Origin: CAYVQE01 sp964633205
GTDB lineage: Bacteria > Myxococcota > B64-G9
DNA length: 6,027 nt
Assembly (NCBI GenBank): GCA_964633205.1
Contig: CAZWFN010000242.1
Coordinates: forward strand, 1-6,027
Direction of reading: 5' to 3'
Part shown: in pieces, positions 1-4,458 of the stretch
Numbering within the stretch: position 1 is the stretch's first letter
Layout: each line of letters begins with the position of its first letter
Notes under the pieces: generated by a model
What the model saw: only the letters and a program-made list of their open reading frames with translations
The model's database searches: none
What the model was told of the DNA's origin: nothing
Position numbers and translations under genes: made by a program

Positions 1-968
1 GCGCTGCTGGCGGCGAGCATCGAGCGCGGCATTATCCGGAGGTCGGCATAATGCCGCAGCCCGTGGAAGGTGATGTAGCGCTGGTCCTTCTTGCCCTTGT
101 ACTCGATCAGGGGGAACTCGGCCGCCTGCAGAACGCGGTGGAGCACCTCTTGGAAAGGGCGGCCCGACGGCCCGATCATCCGACCCGACTCGTTGGTGAA
201 CACCAGCCGGCCCGGGTGTTGCAGCCGCCACCGGCGCAGCAGGGGCAGCAGGGGGTCCAGGATGGGCACGTGGCGCACGTCGCCGGACTTGGTCGGCCCT
301 TCGTAGCTCCGCTGGACCGTGATCAGGCGTCTGTCGAGGTCCACGTCGTCCCAGCGCAGCCCGGCCAGCTCGCCGGCGCGCATGCCGGTGTAGATCGCGG
401 TGGCGTAGAGCACGTGGGTCATCTCGCCCTCGGCGCGGGCGGCCCGCAGGAGACGAGTGATCTCCTCCCTTGTTTTCAGGTAGCGGAAATCCTGGTCCAG
501 ATGCGGTACCCGGTGCTTCTTGATGCGTGGCAGGTGGTCCAGCCAGTCCAGCTCGTGGCGGGCCGCGTTGAGCATGGCGATCAGCAAGGTCAGGTGGTTG
601 TTGACGGTCTTGTGGCTCAGGTGGGACTGGTGGCGCTTGAACTCGTTGACCCGGGCGGCGGTGATCTCGGCCAACTGGAGGCCGCCGAAGAAGGGCCGCA
701 GGTGGGCTCGGATGATGGACTCATCGTCCTTGAGGCTGCGCTTGGCCGGGGCCCGCACCCTGAGCCAGTAGGCGACCAGCTCGGCGAAGCTCCGCTCGGG
801 GCCGGAGGCCGGCCGCAGGCCGCGTTTGACCTGCTGAACCTCGACCTCGTGCTGCTTGAGCCTGAACTCGGCATCCTCGTGGGAGCCGTAGACCTCGCTG
901 CGGCGCTTGCCGTGCTCGTCGATCCACCGGATCCGCCACTTGTCCCTGAATCGGGTCGGTCGTGCCAT
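1..968 (-). CDS. Tyrosine recombinase/integrase, C-terminus disrupted or outside window
   Basis: Site-specific recombinase of the phage/integrative-element type, expected to insert or excise a mobile element by cutting DNA through a tyrosine. Reading from the ATG at 968, residues 1-50 form an arm-binding-like N-terminus (MARPTRFRDKWRIRW), about 60-150 a SAM-like core-binding domain, and 165-306 the catalytic domain. Visible catalytic residues are Arg197 in YTGMRAGELAGLRW, Lys227 in the TKSGDVRHVP hairpin, and His302 and Arg305 in FHGLRH. After His306 the expected TFAS-type helix, the second His/Trp and the Tyr are not seen. The frame instead reads YADLRIMPRSMLAASS, starting inside the inverted repeat at 26-57. 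The frame stays open to the edge, so the protein may be fused or truncated rather than stopped. Start choice: AAAGGA lies about 11 nt upstream. The gene lies downstream of an initiator tRNA in the same orientation, which suggests a tRNA-integrated island. Family assignment is firm; activity is doubtful. Confidence 0.88.
   Translation of the reverse strand, partial: MARPTRFRDKWRIRWIDEHGKRRSEVYGSHEDAEFRLKQHEVEVQQVKRGLRPASGPERSFAELVAYWLRVRAPAKRSLKDDESIIRAHLRPFFGGLQLAEITAARVNEFKRHQSHLSHKTVNNHLTLLIAMLNAARHELDWLDHLPRIKKHRVPHLDQDFRYLKTREEITRLLRAARAEGEMTHVLYATAIYTGMRAGELAGLRWDDVDLDRRLITVQRSYEGPTKSGDVRHVPILDPLLPLLRRWRLQHPGRLVFTNESGRMIGPSGRPFQEVLHRVLQAAEFPLIEYKGKKDQRYITFHGLRHYADLRIMPRSMLAASS
26..57. 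repeat. Perfect 10-bp inverted repeat with 12-nt spacer inside the integrase
   Basis: GCGGCATTAT at 26-35 is the exact reverse complement of ATAATGCCGC at 48-57, with CCGGAGGTCGGC between them. On the integrase strand the first arm contains the codons for the conserved Leu-Arg-His of box II. Recognisable integrase sequence ends within this arm. It could be the end of an inserted element, a recombination site, or a hairpin that stops transcription. No T-tract follows on either strand, so a classical terminator is unlikely. Confidence 0.7.
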
Positions 969-1001
969 GTCCCCATTGTCCTTTCCGGCAAGGGGGGTGG
1001 C

Positions 1002-1033
1002 TCCTGAAAAAGACGCACCGCTGGTTTTCAGGA
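1002..1033. repeat. 9-bp inverted repeat upstream of the integrase
   Basis: TCCTGAAAA at 1002-1010 and TTTTCAGGA at 1025-1033 are exact inverted copies separated by 14 nt. They lie 34-65 bp upstream of the integrase start. The arm centres are 23 bp apart, about two helical turns, which would suit a dimeric repressor or excisionase, or paired integrase arm sites. The repeat is seen directly; its function is inferred from position only. Confidence 0.5.
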
Positions 1034-1066
1034 ACCCGCTGACCGAACTCTCTGGGAAGGCCCCGG

Positions 1067-1088
1067 TGGCCACAAAATGGACACAAAA
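1067..1088. repeat. Two tandem 11-bp direct repeats between tRNA terminator and integrase
   Basis: TGGCCACAAAA (1067-1077) is followed immediately by TGGACACAAAA (1078-1088), one mismatch in 11. One-helical-turn spacing puts both copies on the same DNA face. In an integrase-tRNA interval such directly repeated units are plausible arm-type integrase or excisionase binding sites. The second copy overlaps the T-tract of the tRNA terminator. Confidence 0.5.
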
Positions 1089-1126
1089 AAACAGGCAGTC
1101 ACGCGGTGGTGCGTAACTGCCTGTTT
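1085..1126 (-). terminator. Rho-independent terminator of the initiator tRNA gene
   Basis: Read on the minus strand, ACAGGCAGTTACGC (1124 to 1111) pairs with GCGTGACTGCCTGT (1104 to 1091) around the loop ACCACC. The 14-bp stem contains one G-U wobble; an A3/T3 flank extends it. It is followed by a run of seven T (1091 to 1085). On the plus strand the wobble becomes a mismatch and no T-run follows, so the signal is for minus-strand transcripts. It begins six bases past the tRNA 3' end and should insulate the integrase from the tRNA promoter. Confidence 0.9.
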
Positions 1127-1131
1127 CGCAA

Positions 1132-1204
<73 letters not shown>

Positions 1205-1221
1205 GCAACGGAGCAGGGTGC

Positions 1222-1249
1222 ATTCTACGGATGGGCCTTCGGGTGTCAA
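1222..1249 (-). promoter_or_regulatory. Sigma70-type promoter of the initiator tRNA
   Basis: On the minus strand a perfect -35 TTGACA (1249 to 1244) is followed by a 16-bp spacer and -10 TAGAAT (1227 to 1222, five of six consensus). A run of six A lies just upstream of the -35, resembling an UP element. Transcription would begin near 1215, giving a 5' leader of about 10 nt before the tRNA. A strong housekeeping promoter is expected for this gene. Confidence 0.88.
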
Positions 1250-1269
1250 GCGTTTTTTGCCGGATCGGC

Positions 1270-1291
1270 GATGATTTGGGGGATGATTTGG
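1270..1291. repeat. 10-bp direct repeat, 12-bp period
   Basis: GATGATTTGG occurs at 1270-1279 and again at 1282-1291, between the lipoprotein stop and the tRNA promoter. It may be a chance duplication or a small binding site upstream of the tRNA promoter. No terminator hairpin with a T-run was found for the lipoprotein gene in this 102-bp gap. Confidence 0.4.
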
Positions 1292-1306
1292 CAAAGGTGG
1301 GGTGGG

Positions 1307-3733
1307 CTAGTTCTCGGGGTCGAGCAGCACGTCGTCGAAGACGCGGATGGTGTCGCCGGTGGGGGTCCAGCGGCAGCGGACGCGGGCGGTCAGCGGGGTG
1401 TCGCCGCTGTTGTGCAGCGGCAGGTCGAGCTGGTCCTGGCCGCTCTGGCTGAGCTGGCCCAGCTCGAACACGGCCGCGCCGTCTTCGAGCAGGGCGCCGG
1501 ACAGCAGCAGCCGGGCCAGCGCCACCGGGCGGTCGCCGGAGTCGGAGTACAGGCCCAGGCGCAGGCCCAGATCGGGGCTGTTGATCAGCCGCGGATCGAT
1601 GTCGCTCAGGGTGACGCAGGCGCGGCGGCAGGCGGTGGGCCCGGCGTCGCGATCGTCGTAGTAGGCGGTGATGTAGCCGGCGCCGGTGAAGGGCTCGAAG
1701 GCCAGCTCGAAGGCCTCGCCGCCGCCGGCGTTGTCCTCTCCGTACCAGAAGCAGACGCGCACCTGGGCGTCCAGCAGCGCGGCGTCGAAGCGCTGCTCGA
1801 GCACCACGTCGTCGTCCAGGGCCTGGATCGGGGTGCCCTGGTAGGCTGGAATCGAGGCGGCGCACTCGCTGAAAGCCGGGCAGTAGGCCGGACCGGTGAC
1901 GGTCCAGCCGTTGTGATCGGCGGCCAGCTGGCCGTCGCAGCCGGCGAAGTCCTCGTGGAACAGATCCACCGCCATCCGCGGGCTGGCCAGGGGGAAGCCG
2001 CGCAGCATCAGATCGTCGAGCCACAGGGCGTCGTTGTCGTCGTCGGAGTAGGCGACCAGGGTCACGGTCAGCTCCGGGTTGTCGCTGGCCCAGTCGCCGG
2101 GCAGCTGCAGCGGCACGCAGAAGGGGTACCAGCGGTCGTCGTCGTGATCCACCCCCGGGCCGTCGGCCTGGCAGAACACCCGGGTGCCGGGCCAGGCGTG
2201 GTCCGGATCGGAGACAAAGACCAGCAGGGTCTCATCTTCGTTGGCATCGTGCTCGGCCAGCCGGAAGCACAGCTCCAGGTCGCCCAGCCCGGTGGTGTCG
2301 AAGGTGCGCATCAGGCGCCACTCGTGGTGCTGGCTGTCGCCGCAGTTGTGCTTGTAGTCGCTGCGCAGGTAGTAGTCGTCACCGGATTGGACGCAGATGG
2401 GCTCGAGCTCGGCGCAGCAGGTCGACCAGCTGCCCTCGTCGGACTGGGGCTGGCAGTCGGCGATGGTGTAGGAGCAGGCGTCGCCGGCCACCAGGCTCCA
2501 GCCGCCCAGATCGCAGCCGCCCCCGTCGGCCGGGCCGAAGTCGGTGGCGCCCAGCACGGTGGGCGCGATCTCGGTCTCGCAGGCGATGCAGCCGCTCTGG
2601 TCGCCCAGGCCCGGGGTGGTGATGGTGCAGGCGGCCGGGTCGCCAGGGGCGCAGTCGATGGTCATGTCCACCGGCGGCTCGACGCAGCCGCTGGGGTCGG
2701 CGGCACAATCGGGCAGGCACAGGGCGGTGGCGGAGACCTCGGTGCAGTAGTCGGCGATGGGCTCGGCCCGGCAGCGGCCGCTGCCGTCGCAGGCATCGGC
2801 GGTACAGGCGTAGCCGTCGCCCGGGTCGGAGCAGTCGCTGCCGGCCGGGTCGGGCCGGCAGGCGTCGGCCTGCTCGTCGCAGATGCCCAGGCAGACCTGG
2901 GTGCAGGGGGACTGGCTGTCGGCCGCCGGGCCGCAGCCGCCCTGGCCGTCGCAGACATCGGTCGGTCCGTTGCAGAACAGGCCGTCGTCGCAGGGGGTGT
3001 CGGCCTCGGCAAAGGCGAAGGTGCAGCTGCCTTCGGTGCAGCTGTCCACGGTGCACGGGTCGCCGTCGTCGCAGGCGGCGTCGTTCTCGCAGGCGCCGCA
3101 GTCGCCGTCGGCCGCGTCGGTCAGCCCGTCGCAGTCGTTGTCCAGGTTGTCGTCGCAAGTGGGATCGCCCTCCGGCCCCTCGGCGCCGGGGATCGGCTGG
3201 CGCTGGTGGCTGCAGCTGTCGCTCTGCTCGTCGCAGCGATCCTCGGTGCAGGGGTCGCGGTCGTCGCAATCGACCGGCTGGCCGGGTTGGCAGGTGCCCG
3301 CCTGACAGGTCTCGGCGCCGTTGCACCACTGGCCGTCGTCGCAGTCGGCGTCGTCCTCGCACGTCCGGCCGGCGACCAGCAGCCGCAGCACGTCGGGGGC
3401 CGAGGCCAATCGGCCGTCGTCGACCACCAGGGCGACGACATAGGTACCCGGGGCGTCGGGTTCGAGCCAGGCAGCGGAGGAGTCGGCCTGCTGCAGCTCG
3501 ACCACCGCAGCGGCCGGCCGCGACAGCAGCCGCCAGCGGAAGCGGGTCAGCGGATCGCCGTCCGGGTCGTAAGAGGCCGAGCCGTCGAGCTGCACGCGGA
3601 CGTCGGGCGCCAGCAGCGCCCGCTGATCGAAGCCGGCCACCGCCACCGGCGGCCGGTTGGGGCCGGACACGTCGGCACTGCAGGCCGCGGCGCACAGGGC
3701 GGCCAGAACGAGCAGCAGGGTGGGGCGCGGCAT
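1307..3733 (-). CDS. Large Cys-rich multidomain lipoprotein (PKD/K319L, MopE-type motif, duplicated module)
   Basis: Predicted exported surface protein of 808 residues. A short hydrophobic signal (MPRPTLLLVLAALCAAAC) ends in a weak lipobox, Cys18 after Ala-Ala-Ala, so lipidation is likely but not certain. Residues 27-120 resemble a PKD/K319L-like domain, with QLDGSASYDPDGDPL. Residues 125-350 hold 33 cysteines in repeats such as CDDGQWCNG (131-139), CDDGLFCNG (248-256), CDDRDPCTEDRC and CDDGDPCTVDSC. Inside lies a MopE-like metal-binding motif, DNLDNDCDGLTDAADGDC (195-212). Residues 396-580 and 593-747 look like two copies of one module. Residues 755-808 resemble a single ASH/Hydin-like strand pattern (LPLHNSGDTPL). 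Such architectures are typical of Myxococcota secreted proteins; the role is unknown, perhaps adhesion, metal binding or predation. The ATG start is preceded by a purine-rich GGGGGAAGAG. It is divergent from the NTPase-like gene. Confidence 0.9.
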   Translation of the reverse strand: MPRPTLLLVLAALCAAACSADVSGPNRPPVAVAGFDQRALLAPDVRVQLDGSASYDPDGDPLTRFRWRLLSRPAAAVVELQQADSSAAWLEPDAPGTYVVALVVDDGRLASAPDVLRLLVAGRTCEDDADCDDGQWCNGAETCQAGTCQPGQPVDCDDRDPCTEDRCDEQSDSCSHQRQPIPGAEGPEGDPTCDDNLDNDCDGLTDAADGDCGACENDAACDDGDPCTVDSCTEGSCTFAFAEADTPCDDGLFCNGPTDVCDGQGGCGPAADSQSPCTQVCLGICDEQADACRPDPAGSDCSDPGDGYACTADACDGSGRCRAEPIADYCTEVSATALCLPDCAADPSGCVEPPVDMTIDCAPGDPAACTITTPGLGDQSGCIACETEIAPTVLGATDFGPADGGGCDLGGWSLVAGDACSYTIADCQPQSDEGSWSTCCAELEPICVQSGDDYYLRSDYKHNCGDSQHHEWRLMRTFDTTGLGDLELCFRLAEHDANEDETLLVFVSDPDHAWPGTRVFCQADGPGVDHDDDRWYPFCVPLQLPGDWASDNPELTVTLVAYSDDDNDALWLDDLMLRGFPLASPRMAVDLFHEDFAGCDGQLAADHNGWTVTGPAYCPAFSECAASIPAYQGTPIQALDDDVVLEQRFDAALLDAQVRVCFWYGEDNAGGGEAFELAFEPFTGAGYITAYYDDRDAGPTACRRACVTLSDIDPRLINSPDLGLRLGLYSDSGDRPVALARLLLSGALLEDGAAVFELGQLSQSGQDQLDLPLHNSGDTPLTARVRCRWTPTGDTIRVFDDVLLDPEN

Positions 3734-3768
3734 GGCTCTTCCCCCGGAGGTTTCGGACTTCGGGATCC

Positions 3769-3797
3769 ATTATAGCTGCTGTGCGATCAGGACTCCA
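3769..3797 (-). promoter_or_regulatory. Probable promoter of the lipoprotein gene
   Basis: A perfect -10 TATAAT occurs on the minus strand (3774 to 3769). At 17-bp spacing the -35 is weak (TGGAGT, three of six consensus), so an activator or alternative -35 contacts may be needed. The start would fall near 3762, giving a leader of about 28 nt before the ATG at 3733. Confidence 0.6.
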
Positions 3798-3850
3798 GTC
3801 GGCCGCCCAAATGCTTGACGGGCACGGGGTTGGGCCATAAGGTTGGGGCC

Positions 3851-3857
3851 GGAGGAG
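3851..3857 (+). promoter_or_regulatory. Shine-Dalgarno of the NTPase-like gene
   Basis: GGAGGAG is a strong ribosome binding site. It is 2 nt before the ATG at 3860 and 11 nt before the ATG at 3869, so either could be used. If GGAGG is the paired core, the first ATG is 4 nt away. It argues against the in-frame TTG at 3815, which lies upstream of it. Confidence 0.7.
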
Positions 3858-3859
3858 CC

Positions 3860-4444
3860 ATGAAAGCGATGCCCAAAGTGGTGTTGACCGCAGCCCCGGA
3901 GGTGGATCTGGGCCCGCTTGTGCAGCGGGTGGTGGACAAGATCGCCAGCCTGGAGGCGGCGGGGATCAAGATGGCCGGCTTCATCACCGAGGAGAAGCCC
4001 GGCAACAAGGGCAAGAACGAGATCGTCATCCGCGATCTGAGCGGCAGCGAGACCGTGGTCGGGCTGCCCGGCAAGGCCAAGGGAAAGAGCAAGGGCAAGC
4101 GCTACGGCAAGTTCGTGATCGACGACCAGCTGATGGAGGAGGCGCTGCTGGAAGCCATCGGCTTCAAGCAGGGCGTGGACATGTACATCATCCACGAGAT
4201 CGGCCCGCTGGAGACCATGTCCAAGCACTTCTCCAACGCCGCCAAGATGCTGCTCAAGAAAGACGAGGTGGCCGTGTTGGCCACCGTGACCAAGACCGGT
4301 CGCGGTTTCGTCCGCGAAGCCAAGCGCCTGCCGGGCATCGAGGCCACCGAGGTGACCGAGGAGAACGAATCGGCCATCGAGGAGCAGGTGCTCAAGGACA
4401 TCATCGGCGCCTTTGCCATGCGCGCCCGGGAGGGTGGCCATTGA
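3860..4444 (+). CDS. THEP1/NTPase_1-family protein with degenerate Walker motifs
   Basis: A 194-residue cytoplasmic protein that follows the archaeal/bacterial THEP1 nucleoside-triphosphatase pattern (P-loop kinase-like fold) along its length. Signs are a leading beta strand KVVLT (6-10), AGFITEE (39-45), EIVIRDLSG (54-62), YGKFVID (82-88), MYIIHEIGPLETMSKHF (108-124), a strand VAVLATV (137-143) and VTEENESAIEEQVL (165-178). Family length is about 180 residues. The odd part is the nucleotide site. Where GxPGxGKTTL is expected the sequence reads TAAPEVDLGPL, lacking the Gly-Lys-Thr. Walker B DEIG is HEIG, with His112 for Asp but Glu113 kept. A Lys/Gly-rich loop (KAKGKSKGK, 72-80) may bind phosphate or nucleic acid. 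Family NTP hydrolysis is therefore unlikely; a binding or scaffold role is inferred. Start 3860 is preferred on its Shine-Dalgarno, with 3869 (MPKVVL) the alternative. It is convergent with the next gene. Confidence 0.8.
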   Translation: MKAMPKVVLTAAPEVDLGPLVQRVVDKIASLEAAGIKMAGFITEEKPGNKGKNEIVIRDLSGSETVVGLPGKAKGKSKGKRYGKFVIDDQLMEEALLEAIGFKQGVDMYIIHEIGPLETMSKHFSNAAKMLLKKDEVAVLATVTKTGRGFVREAKRLPGIEATEVTEENESAIEEQVLKDIIGAFAMRAREGGH

Positions 4445-4452
4445 CGGCCGCC
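4433..4452. other. Small hairpin spanning the stop of the NTPase-like gene
   Basis: GGTGGCC (4433-4439) pairs with GGCCGCC (4446-4452), one wobble in seven, around ATTGAC, which holds most of the stop region. It sits between two convergent genes whose stops are 14 bp apart and could act as a shared structure for both transcripts. No T-run follows on either strand, so intrinsic termination is unproven. Confidence 0.3.
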
Positions 4453-4458
4453 GGTGGG

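Noticed and set aside
51..1007. Open plus-strand frame of 318 codons opposite the integrase
   Set aside because: It is the complement of a clear recombinase with catalytic Arg, Lys, His and Arg; its product shows no family pattern and starts inside the inverted repeat.
1256..1272. Hairpin GCCG-ATC-CGGC as terminator of the lipoprotein gene
   Set aside because: On the minus strand it is followed by A residues, not T, and the stem is only four pairs.
2684..3361. CRISPR-like or tandem DNA repeats in the Cys-rich region
   Set aside because: The similarity is at protein level (CDDG units) with irregular spacing and no constant spacers; it is coding repetition.
3815..3841. Plus-strand promoter TTGACG / CATAAG for the NTPase-like gene
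   Set aside because: The spacer is only 15 bp, the -10 matches four of six, and the start would leave almost no leader before the Shine-Dalgarno. Possible but not supported well enough to list.
3815..3859. In-frame TTG start giving 15 more residues to the NTPase-like protein
   Set aside because: No ribosome site precedes it, and the strong GGAGGAG lies just before the ATG at 3860; the extra residues add no family sequence.
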